Assembly: GCA_021811225.1 (NCBI GenBank) | Contig: JAJZPJ010000139.1 | Coordinates: 1 to 6,836, forward strand | Length of the DNA: 6,836 nt | Direction of reading: 5' to 3' | Origin: Pseudomonadota bacterium | GTDB taxonomy: Bacteria; Pseudomonadota; Gammaproteobacteria; Burkholderiales; Rhodocyclaceae | Shown: positions 1-6,216 of the stretch, in pieces | Numbering within the stretch: position 1 is the stretch's first letter | Layout of the letters: each line of letters starts with the position of its first letter | Position numbers and translations under genes: made by a program | Notes under the pieces: generated by a model | The model's input: only the letters and a program-made list of their open reading frames with translations | Database searches by the model: none | Told to the model about the DNA's origin: nothing

Positions 1-84
1 ATCCTGATCGGGCTCCTGGTCGAGAACCTGATCTTCCGCGTGATCGAGAACAGGACGGTACGCAAATGGGGCATGCAGCACTGA
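1..84 (+). CDS. ABC transporter permease, NitT/TauT (SsuC/TauC-like) type, 3' end only
   Basis: Only the last 27 codons and the TGA stop are in the window. They encode a C-terminal tail reading ILIGLLVENLIFRVIEN, followed by RTVRKWGMQH. A final hydrophobic stretch followed by an amphipathic basic tail with an E-x-R-T-V-x-x-W-G pattern is how permeases of the nitrate/sulfonate/taurine ABC family usually end; they form the inner-membrane channel of an importer. The frame is open to the window edge and codon use is GC-rich like the other genes. No intrinsic terminator is obvious after the stop. The substrate cannot be told from this fragment, and another binding-protein-dependent permease family is possible. 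Confidence 0.7.
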   Translation: MLIGLLVENLIFRVIENRTVRKWGMQH

Positions 85-300
85 ACCGGAGAGTCGCGGT
101 GCGGTGGCAATATTAGTTTGTGCATCAAATAGTATTAGTATTGGAATTTTTGAACGCTTATTTTTTACTTATCGTATTTACGGCATGATCTTTTCAATTA
201 TTCGAGACAAAAGTACCCACAAATTTTGCTTTACTTCGTGAGAGGCGTTTTCCACCAGGACACAGCGGCGGGATGCGGCGCCTCTGAACAATGCGGTCCC
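85..300. other. Non-coding spacer with AT-rich island
   Basis: No gene is supported between the permease stop and the promoter at 301. Positions 121-180 contain only 14 G/C in 60 bases and 181-240 contain 22 in 60, far below the flanking genes. A tandem AGTATT AGTATT lies at 131-142, and there are several T-runs. The only short open frame noticed, ATG at 185 to TGA at 241 (18 codons), has no ribosome binding site. The island ends about 60 bp upstream of the predicted -35 box, so it could bind a nucleoid protein or regulator. It could also be an old junction between two transporter loci. Neither reading is proven. Confidence 0.6.
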
Positions 301-329
301 TTGACAAGCAATGAGCCGCGCCCTAAACT
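301..329 (+). promoter_or_regulatory. Predicted sigma-70 promoter for the tct operon
   Basis: A perfect -35 hexamer TTGACA (301-306) is followed by exactly 17 bp and then TAAACT (324-329), which matches the -10 consensus TATAAT at four of six positions, including the first two and the last. Transcription would start near 336 and give an untranslated leader of about 220 nt before tctC at 559. It is the best promoter-like match in the spacer and points toward the transporter genes. A weaker alternative is the TATAAA at 441-446, which has only a poor TTGGTT box upstream at 15-bp spacing. Confidence 0.55.
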
Positions 330-341
330 CGGAATCAGTCA

Positions 342-354
342 TAGATGTCATCTA
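342..354. promoter_or_regulatory. Palindrome at predicted transcription start, candidate operator
   Basis: TAGATG T CATCTA is a perfect inverted repeat with 6-bp arms around one central base. It begins about 13 bp after the predicted -10 box, where a bound repressor would block transcription initiation. Short odd-length palindromes of this kind are common operators for dimeric regulators such as GntR-family proteins, which often control organic-acid uptake genes. The regulator assignment is inference; no regulator gene is in the window. Confidence 0.4.
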
Positions 355-358
355 GTAG

Positions 359-373
359 CTATAAGTGATATAG
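359..373. promoter_or_regulatory. Second inverted repeat in tct leader
   Basis: CTATA AGTGA TATAG has 5-bp perfect arms separated by 5 bp. It starts five bases after the preceding palindrome. The two elements have different sequences, so they are not copies of one site. It could be a second operator or simply an AT-rich chance repeat. Confidence 0.25.
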
Positions 374-558
374 AAGACTTAGCCACGAGCCGCTGAACAC
401 CCGCTGCTGCCGTGGGGCGTTGGTTGCAGGTGATGGACACTATAAAAAGACCGTTTGACGGATGCCGGGGCGGCGCCAGCGCGGCGAAATTTCAGGATTC
501 AGGTGCCCGAACCTCATTGGTGCGGGTTTGGCAGCAAGACAACAGGAGGAGTAGACCT
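374..558 (+). other. Leader region of the tct operon with tctC ribosome binding site
   Basis: This stretch is non-coding. It is open in the frame of tctC from about 412, but it lacks family sequence and a ribosome binding site at its upstream starts. It holds small inverted repeats: CCACG/CGTGG (383-387 and 411-415) and CCGT-TTG-ACGG (451-461). There is a direct repeat TTCAGG-A-TTCAGG (491-503). None makes a convincing riboswitch or attenuator. AGGAGG at 544-549 lies 9 nt before the ATG at 559 and decides the tctC start. Confidence 0.5.
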
Positions 559-1551
559 ATGCATGCGCATCGTGCCCGTACCCTAGTTTCCATCTTCGTC
601 TCTGGCGTGTTACTGCTCTTGGGGTCGCTCTTGGCGACCGCAGCGGTGGCCCAGGACAAATATCCATCGCGTCCCATCGATTTCACCGTGCCCTGGGGTC
701 CCGGTGGCGGTGCCGATCTGCTCGCGCGCACCGCCGGCAAGTTGATGGAACCGATGCTCGGCGTGTCTCTGCCGGTGGTCAACGTTCCCGGCGCGACCGG
801 GCAGGTCGGCCTGGGCAAGATGATCAACGGGCCCGCCGACGGCTACACCATGGAGGTGATGACCGGCGACACATACTCGCTGTTCGGCGCGCCCAATCCA
901 CGGTTCAAGCTGAGTCAGATCACCCCGCTCGCGATCATGATCCAGCAGCCGTCCGGTTTCTTCGTCAAGGAAGATGCGCCGTGGAAGAACTGGGATGAGC
1001 TGCTGGCGGCGGCGAAGACGAAGACGCTGCGGGTGGCGACGACCGGGTTCGGCAGTCCGGACGACATCACGATCAATTACTTCCGCAGCAAGGGCTATCA
1101 CTTCGAGAACATTCCCTACGCGAAGCCCGGCGAGCGCTACACCTCGATACTCGGCGACCACGCCGACGTGCTCTACGAGCAGACCGGCGACGTCCGCTCC
1201 TATGTCGACGCCAAGCAGATGCGGCCGTTGATCCTGTTCTATCCCAAGCCGCTCAACGTCGGTCCGTTCAAGGGTGTCCCGGTCACCGGGCAGTACGGTA
1301 TCCACATTTCGCTGCCGCAGCTTCGCGTCGTGATCGTCAAGGCGGGAACCAGTCCGGCGATCGTCGCGAAGCTCTCCGAGGCGCTGCGGAAAGTCTCCAA
1401 GACGCCGGAATTCAAGAAATACCTTGCCGACCAGTACGCCGATCCCAACAGCTATCTGCCGGCGAAGGAAGCCAGGGAGTACATGGCCAATTGGCTAGTG
1501 AAGTCGCATAAAATTGCCGCCGAGAGTGCGCACAAGGGGCTCAACAAGTAG
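559..1551 (+). CDS. tctC: TTT-family (Bug/TctC-like) periplasmic solute-binding protein
   Basis: The 330-residue product is the substrate-capture subunit of a tripartite tricarboxylate transporter, working in the periplasm. Residues 1-31 form a signal peptide: a basic start (HAHRAR), a hydrophobic core at 9-29, and a likely cut after AVA at 29-31. The mature protein opens with the Bug hallmark YPSRPIDFTVPWGPGGGAD (35-53). Then come NVPGATGQVG (75-84) and PADGYTM (92-98), matching the two family loops that line the ligand pocket. Length is normal for the family. The ATG at 559 is chosen because AGGAGG sits 9 nt upstream and the signal peptide starts there; the frame is open upstream to a GTG at 412, but that would bury the signal peptide behind 49 residues. 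It is the first gene of tctCBA. Bug proteins bind many organic and amino acids, and the ligand here cannot be read from sequence. Confidence 0.92.
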   Translation: MHAHRARTLVSIFVSGVLLLLGSLLATAAVAQDKYPSRPIDFTVPWGPGGGADLLARTAGKLMEPMLGVSLPVVNVPGATGQVGLGKMINGPADGYTMEVMTGDTYSLFGAPNPRFKLSQITPLAIMIQQPSGFFVKEDAPWKNWDELLAAAKTKTLRVATTGFGSPDDITINYFRSKGYHFENIPYAKPGERYTSILGDHADVLYEQTGDVRSYVDAKQMRPLILFYPKPLNVGPFKGVPVTGQYGIHISLPQLRVVIVKAGTSPAIVAKLSEALRKVSKTPEFKKYLADQYADPNSYLPAKEAREYMANWLVKSHKIAAESAHKGLNK

Positions 1552-1562
1552 GCCTCGGATCA

Positions 1563-1582
1563 GCGCCCCCTTCGGGGGGCGC
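1563..1582 (+). promoter_or_regulatory. Intercistronic UUCG-tetraloop hairpin between tctC and tctB
   Basis: GCGCCCCC (1563-1570), TTCG (1571-1574) and GGGGGCGC (1575-1582) form a perfect 8-bp stem of G-C pairs only, closed as C(UUCG)G, an exceptionally stable RNA loop. It lies 11 nt after the tctC stop and 25 nt before the tctB start. No run of U follows, so it is not a classic intrinsic terminator. A stable hairpin here would protect the 3' end of the tctC message from exonucleases. That would let the binding protein be made in excess over the membrane subunits, as is known for other binding-protein-dependent transport operons. Partial termination is the alternative. Confidence 0.7.
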
Positions 1583-1607
1583 GACGGAACGCATAGGAGG
1601 AGGACGA

Positions 1608-2162
1608 ATGAATCAGAGTGCCAAGCTGGCGAAAGCCGCTCCCTACGTATTGCTGCTGGCGGCGAGCGCTTTCCTTTATTACCGGGCACTGCACTTTGAC
1701 TACACGCGGGTTCCCGGCCGCATCGGCCCGGGGGCGTGGCCGCGCATGATCCTGGTGCTGTTGATGGCGGTCAGCGCCTGGCAGACAGTGCGGCTCGCCT
1801 TCGGTTCCGCAGCGGCCAGTTTGAAGGGAATTGCGTCGATTCTCGACGAGGATCCCGACGTGTCCTTAGCGCTGGAGGCGCCGCCGAGCGCTGCCAGGGT
1901 CTGGATCGGCATCGCGCTGACCTTCGCTTTCCTGCTCGCCTTCGAGACGGTCGGATTCTTCGCCGCGAGTTTCGTCTATCTGGCGGCACTGATGTTCGTC
2001 GGCGGCTACCGGCGCCTCGTGCCGGCGCTCGCGGTGTCGCTCGCCTCGAGCGTGTTCTTCGTCTTCATCTTCATGAAGATCGTCTATGTTTCGCTGCCGC
2101 TCGGACGCGGCCCGTTTCTCGCGCTGTCGGTCACAGTGATGCGACTGCTGGGCATTCATTGA
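1608..2162 (+). CDS. tctB: TTT transporter small membrane subunit, TctB-like
   Basis: This 184-residue, very hydrophobic protein is the small inner-membrane subunit that partners TctA. Hydrophobic segments lie at about 11-28, 46-66, 98-115, 117-133 and 138-162, consistent with the four or so helices of the family. The segment RIGPGAWPR (38-46), just before the second helix, matches the conserved G-P-G-x-x-P motif of TctB proteins. A polar loop with an acidic cluster (80-90) separates the two halves. TctB sequences diverge strongly, so the call rests on this motif, the topology, the size, and the position between tctC and tctA. The ATG has a long purine-rich site (AGGAGGAGG, 1595-1603) four bases upstream. 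The tctC-tctB gap is 56 nt and holds the hairpin. Confidence 0.88.
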   Translation: MNQSAKLAKAAPYVLLLAASAFLYYRALHFDYTRVPGRIGPGAWPRMILVLLMAVSAWQTVRLAFGSAAASLKGIASILDEDPDVSLALEAPPSAARVWIGIALTFAFLLAFETVGFFAASFVYLAALMFVGGYRRLVPALAVSLASSVFFVFIFMKIVYVSLPLGRGPFLALSVTVMRLLGIH

Positions 2163-2171
2163 GGCTGCGCG

Positions 2172-3680
2172 ATGGACATACTTCACTTCCTCGGCATCGG
2201 TTTCACCCATATTCTCATTCTGCAGAACTTCGAAATGCTGATCGCGGGCCTGCTGGTCGGCATGGCGGTTTCGATCATGCCCGGCCTCGGGCTGGTAATG
2301 GGCGTGGTGCTGGCGCTGCCATTCACCTACCATATGCCGATCGAACCATCGATCATCCTGCTCACCGCCATCTACGTCTCGGGCACCTACGCCGGGTGTT
2401 TCACCGCGATCCTGTACCGGATTCCCGGCGAGCCGATGGATGTGCCCTTGCTTTGGGACGGCTATCCGATGGCGCAGAAGGGTAAGCCGGCCAAGGCGCT
2501 GGGCTGGGCCCTGGTCGCCGCGCTAATCGGGGGATTGTTCTCTTCGACGGTGATGGTCGCGCTGGCGGTCCCGATGAGTCGGGTGGCGCTGAGTTTCGGT
2601 CCGCCCGATTATTTTGCGGCGGTGTTTTTCGGCCTGACCATGGTCGTCGCGCTGGCGGGCACCTCGCTCGTCAATGCGTTTATCAGCCTGTTCATCGGGC
2701 TCATCGTCGGCACCGTCGGGGTCGATCCGATCTTCGGTGCCTACCGCTTCACGTTCGGTTCGACGATCCTCGAAAACGGCGTGCCTTACGTGATGGTGCT
2801 GGTCGGCATGTACGGCCTGGGTGAAGTCTTCAACCGACTCGGCAAAGGACTCAAGCTGCATGGCCAGCCCAAGGTCGAGACTCGCGTCAAGACCGATTTT
2901 CCCTCGCTCGCCGAACTGTGGTCGGTGCGCTGGACATTCATACGCAGCAGCCTGCTCGGCACGCTGCTCGGCATCGTACCCGGCGCCGGCGCGACGATCA
3001 CCTCGTTCATTTCATACGGCGTCGAAAAGCAGTACGGGGCGCGCCGCGAACTGCTCGGAACCGGAATGCCGGAAGGAATCGTCGCACCGCAGGTCGGCTC
3101 GACCGCCTCGGTCGCCGGACACATGATCCCGCTGCTCACCCTCGGCATCCCGGGCAGCGGCGCGACCGCGGTGATCCTGGCGGCTTTTCTGCTGCATGGC
3201 ATTCAGCCGGGGCCGATGCTGTTTACCGATCCGGACTCCAGGGTCGTGGTCTACACGATTCTCGCATCGCTGTTCGCCGGCGTGATCGGCATGTGCGTGA
3301 TCGGGTTCTTCTGGATTCGTGTCGTCGTCAAGGTGCTGCGCATCCCGCAGGCCATTCTCTCGGCAATCGTGGTGCTGTTCTGCATTGTCGGCGCCTACGC
3401 CAACCGCAACAGTGTCTCCGACGTGTGGGTGATCGCAATTTTCGGGGTGCTGGGCTACCTGTTCGAGAAGCTGCACTTTCCGATTGCGCCGATGGTGCTG
3501 GGCTGCATCCTCGGACCGTTCGCCGAGAACGCGTACATGCAAACGATGATCAGCTACCACAACGACTGGACCATGTTCTTCCGTGAGCGCCTGAGCGGCA
3601 CCTTGATGCTGATCTCGTTCGCGGCCTTGTTGTTTCCGCTGGCCCGCCACCTTATCGCACGGCGGCGGGCGGGCGCTTGA
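2172..3680 (+). CDS. tctA: TTT transporter large membrane subunit, TctA-like
   Basis: The 502-residue product is the large, roughly 12-helix inner-membrane subunit that carries out ion-coupled uptake of the solute delivered by the binding protein. Two related halves are visible. The first has GLLVGMAVSIMPGLGL (26-41) and GTYAGCFTAILYRIPGEP (71-88). The second has LLGTLLGIVPGAGATI (261-276), then PLLTLGIPGSGATAVI (320-335) and HGIQPGPMLF (342-351), all typical of TctA. Length is normal. The second-half segment VAPQVGSTASVAG (304-316) differs from the usual APEAANNA-type sequence (see findings). The gene starts 9 nt after tctB. Its only ribosome binding site is a weak GAGG (2161-2164) overlapping the tctB stop codon, so translation is probably coupled to tctB. 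No terminator is seen after the stop. Confidence 0.95.
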   Translation: MDILHFLGIGFTHILILQNFEMLIAGLLVGMAVSIMPGLGLVMGVVLALPFTYHMPIEPSIILLTAIYVSGTYAGCFTAILYRIPGEPMDVPLLWDGYPMAQKGKPAKALGWALVAALIGGLFSSTVMVALAVPMSRVALSFGPPDYFAAVFFGLTMVVALAGTSLVNAFISLFIGLIVGTVGVDPIFGAYRFTFGSTILENGVPYVMVLVGMYGLGEVFNRLGKGLKLHGQPKVETRVKTDFPSLAELWSVRWTFIRSSLLGTLLGIVPGAGATITSFISYGVEKQYGARRELLGTGMPEGIVAPQVGSTASVAGHMIPLLTLGIPGSGATAVILAAFLLHGIQPGPMLFTDPDSRVVVYTILASLFAGVIGMCVIGFFWIRVVVKVLRIPQAILSAIVVLFCIVGAYANRNSVSDVWVIAIFGVLGYLFEKLHFPIAPMVLGCILGPFAENAYMQTMISYHNDWTMFFRERLSGTLMLISFAALLFPLARHLIARRRAGA

Positions 3681-3683
3681 CGC

Positions 3684-4673
3684 TCATTCGATCGCGAGCA
3701 GCAGCTTGCCTCTGGTGGCGCGATCCTCGATCAGGCTGTGCGCGAGCGCAGCCTCGCGCAAGGGCAGGGTGCGGTCGATCGCCACTTCGAGGCGATTTCC
3801 CTGCCAGGCGGCGAACAGGTCTGCGGCGCGGCCCTGGATCTCCTCAGCGTCGCGCAGGTAATCGGCCAAGTGCGGGCGAGTAAAGAACACCGATCCCGCC
3901 TCGGCCAGCTCCAGCGGCGCGATCGCGTCGACCTGCCCGGAACTGGCGCCGAACATCACGCATAGGCCACGACGACGCAAGGAACGGATACTGCGATGTA
4001 CGGTATCGCGGCCGACCGAGTCGTAGGCGACATCGACGCCGCGCCCGCCCGTCAGGCGCAGCACCTCGTCGCGGAAATCGACGTCGCGGTAGAGCACGAC
4101 GTGGTCGGCGCCGCGTTCGCGGGCAATCGCCGCCTTCGCTGGGCTGCCGACCGTGGCGATCACCACCGCGCCGCGCGATTTGGCGAGCTGGATCATCAAC
4201 TGCCCTACGCCTCCGGCTCCGGCGTGGATCAGACAGACATTGCCCGCCGCTAGCGGATAGGCGGAGTGCGTCAGATAGTGCGCGGTCGAACCCTGGAGCA
4301 TCAGCGCGCAGGCGATCGGGAGCGGCATCGCCTCGGGTACGCGCACCAGTCTCCAGGCGGGAACCGCGGCGTACTCGGCATAGCTGCCGCGCGAAATGCA
4401 ATAGGCGACGCGCTCGCCGATGGTAAGCCCGGTGACTCCTTCTCCCAACGCGTCGACCGTGCCAGCGCCCTCCATGCCGGGCACCATCGGCAGCGGTGTC
4501 TGGTAGGTATCCGAACGGGCGTAGGAGCCATTGCGCATGTAGACGTCGATATAATTTACGCCGGCGCAAGCCAGCCGAACCCGAACTTCGCCGGGCTTTG
4601 GTTCGGGCTTGGGGAAGTCGCTCGCGACCAGAACTTCCGCTCCCCCGAATTTGCTGATGGTGATCGCCTGCAT
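3684..4673 (-). CDS. Zinc-free MDR oxidoreductase, NADPH:quinone oxidoreductase-like
   Basis: The 329-residue product belongs to the quinone-oxidoreductase branch of the medium-chain dehydrogenase/reductase superfamily, cytoplasmic and close in length to E. coli QorA (327). The N-terminal GroES-like domain carries NYIDVYMRNGSY (40-51) and PLPMVPGMEGAGTV (60-73). MLQGSTAHYL (125-134) matches the family's substrate-side motif. The Rossmann fold has AGAGGVGQ (151-158), with SPAK (177-180) at the position that favours NADPH. The Cys/His ligands of zinc alcohol dehydrogenases are absent. The natural substrate could be a quinone, an enone or an enoyl thioester; the family is not reliably predictable. 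The ATG at 4673 has AGGAGG at 4678-4683. It lies 36 nt downstream of the mutase gene and is probably the last gene of that operon. Confidence 0.88.
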   Translation of the reverse strand: MQAITISKFGGAEVLVASDFPKPEPKPGEVRVRLACAGVNYIDVYMRNGSYARSDTYQTPLPMVPGMEGAGTVDALGEGVTGLTIGERVAYCISRGSYAEYAAVPAWRLVRVPEAMPLPIACALMLQGSTAHYLTHSAYPLAAGNVCLIHAGAGGVGQLMIQLAKSRGAVVIATVGSPAKAAIARERGADHVVLYRDVDFRDEVLRLTGGRGVDVAYDSVGRDTVHRSIRSLRRRGLCVMFGASSGQVDAIAPLELAEAGSVFFTRPHLADYLRDAEEIQGRAADLFAAWQGNRLEVAIDRTLPLREAALAHSLIEDRATRGKLLLAIE

Positions 4674-4709
4674 TTTTCCTCCTGGTGTTTGTTCGAACGT
4701 GCGCCGCTG

Positions 4710-6212
4710 TCAAATCTGTGGCTTGTCCCGGGTGGGCAGCAAGCGCGACAGCGGCTCGGAGAGCTCATAGACGCTCTGCACCGCCAGTTCGTAGTTGTAG
4801 GGAACGTTCTCGATCGCGGCGCGTTGGCGCAATCCGGCTTCGTGGACTTCGAGCACATCAGCGGGCAGCGGCAACGCCGCGGCGTCGAGGATACGCAGAT
4901 AACCCTGCGCGTCGCGCGCCGCGATCACGCGGCTCTTGACATGGCGATTCGGCGACCACGGCACGTCGAGTACGCCGGCGGCAAATGCGCGCACCGTGCC
5001 GAGCGCAGTGTCGCCGTCGCCCATCTCCAGCACCTTGTCGACAATCGCGTGCACTTCGCGTTCGATCAGGGCCTTTTCGCGCTCGTACTCCGGCATCCCG
5101 TCGAGCCGGATTCCCCGGGCCAGATAGATCGCCATGCGGGTCATGCGCAAGCCTTCGGCATTCGCTTGCGGCGTCGGTATTCCGATCGCCTCGTGCGTGG
5201 ACTTGGTGGTCACGCTGACGGCGCCGCCGATGGCCGCCAGGGTTCCGCCGTAGCTCACCAGCGTCGCGCACTGCGCCTCGTCGTGCGGCCATGCGCCCAT
5301 CCAGTGCAGCGAGGTGACCGGCGTGAACACCTCATCGTGTCCTTTGCGTCTGAGATACTCCTGCGTGATCGACTCGCAGACGGCGATGGCCGCGGCGTCC
5401 TGGATCAGGTGCAAGGTCTGGGCCAGTTCGATGCCGTAATGGCGCACCCCTTGCGCCGCGGCGAGGAGGCAGTCGAGCACGCCGATCGCGATCGCGATGC
5501 ACGGCGGAATGTTGGTGCCGGTCAGAAATCCCGGCTGCCGGCGGTGCAACTCGACGCCATGTTCGCCGTACAGCGCGGCGAGCCGATCGAGGTACTGGTA
5601 GTTGCGTATGCCTTCCTCGATCGACATTTCCTTGATGTAGGACGTCGTGTAGGCGATCCCCGATCCCAGGTAGCCGGTATAGCCCGCGGCGAATCCGATC
5701 TCGCCGGTCAGGCGCGGCATCGACGTTCCGGTCAGCATGATGGCCGGCTTCTCGATCGCTTCGACGAGTTCACGGCAGGCTTCGATGCCGTAGTTGACGA
5801 TGGGGAAACCGTTGAGCAGGGAACGCCCGAGCCGCTCCGATTCGTCGACGCCTTTCTGTGCCGCCGCAAACTGTTCGTTGCGCGTATAGCTGTCGGTGGT
5901 CGTCGGCACGATGTCCGCGAGGCCTTCGCGATCGAGCGTGAGCATCAGCGCCTTTTGCATCGCCAGCGTGCCGAAACCGCCGCGCGGCTGGGTCAGGCAG
6001 CGGCGTTGCGCGTGGGCGTCGCGCATCGCCTTGGCCAGTTGCTTGTGTGGCGGCAAGGCGCGGTGATAAGCGACGGCCTGGTCGAGGTCGACAGCGGTTC
6101 CGGTCGGCCAGCGTGCCAGATTTTCTCGCCGCAGGCGTGCAAACTCGTCGCCGGGAATCTCCGCTTCGGTGAGCGGGCGTTTCGCTAGGTCTTCGGTCGC
6201 GCTGTCGTTCAT
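4710..6212 (-). CDS. glmE: Coenzyme B12-dependent mutase, glutamate mutase epsilon (GlmE/MutE)-like, altered substrate site
   Basis: The 500-residue product aligns through its core with the epsilon (TIM-barrel) subunit of methylaspartate/glutamate mutase (483 residues in C. cochlearium), which binds adenosylcobalamin together with GlmS. Seen motifs are QPRGG (75-79), DSYTR (107-111), GIAYTTSY (185-192), WMGAWPHDE (304-312) and HEAIGIPT (340-347). By recalled clostridial numbering, Arg66, Arg100, Tyr177 and Tyr181 are kept as R77, R111, Y188 and Y192, and the ribose contacts Lys326/Glu330 as K337/E341. Arg149, Glu171 and His291 are replaced by L160, L182 and L302. The fold and B12 chemistry are therefore supported, but glutamate as substrate is doubtful. 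The ATG at 6212 has AGGAGG at 6221-6226 and lies 4 nt after the glmL stop. An upstream in-frame start (6404) would overlap glmL and adds unrelated, Arg-rich residues. The glmS partner is not in the window. Confidence 0.9.
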   Translation of the reverse strand: MNDSATEDLAKRPLTEAEIPGDEFARLRRENLARWPTGTAVDLDQAVAYHRALPPHKQLAKAMRDAHAQRRCLTQPRGGFGTLAMQKALMLTLDREGLADIVPTTTDSYTRNEQFAAAQKGVDESERLGRSLLNGFPIVNYGIEACRELVEAIEKPAIMLTGTSMPRLTGEIGFAAGYTGYLGSGIAYTTSYIKEMSIEEGIRNYQYLDRLAALYGEHGVELHRRQPGFLTGTNIPPCIAIAIGVLDCLLAAAQGVRHYGIELAQTLHLIQDAAAIAVCESITQEYLRRKGHDEVFTPVTSLHWMGAWPHDEAQCATLVSYGGTLAAIGGAVSVTTKSTHEAIGIPTPQANAEGLRMTRMAIYLARGIRLDGMPEYEREKALIEREVHAIVDKVLEMGDGDTALGTVRAFAAGVLDVPWSPNRHVKSRVIAARDAQGYLRILDAAALPLPADVLEVHEAGLRQRAAIENVPYNYELAVQSVYELSEPLSRLLPTRDKPQI

Positions 6213-6216
6213 GGCT

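Noticed and set aside
106..124. TGGCA...TTTG resembling a sigma-54 promoter
   Set aside because: The -12 element does not match TTGC at the required spacing.
185..241. 18-codon ORF in the AT-rich island
   Set aside because: No ribosome binding site and no recognisable sequence; chance is sufficient.
412..558. Longer tctC beginning at the GTG at 412 (49 extra residues)
   Set aside because: The signal peptide and a strong AGGAGG site both point to the ATG at 559. The extra residues resemble no part of the family and would precede the signal sequence.
610..1305. 231-codon open frame on the - strand opposite tctC
   Set aside because: It is a shadow frame across a well-supported gene, with no plausible domain or ribosome binding site.
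4266..6188. 640-codon open frame on the + strand opposite glmE
   Set aside because: It is antisense to a clear family protein, Arg/His/Asp-rich in composition, and has no recognisable domain. Long antisense open frames are expected in GC-rich coding DNA.
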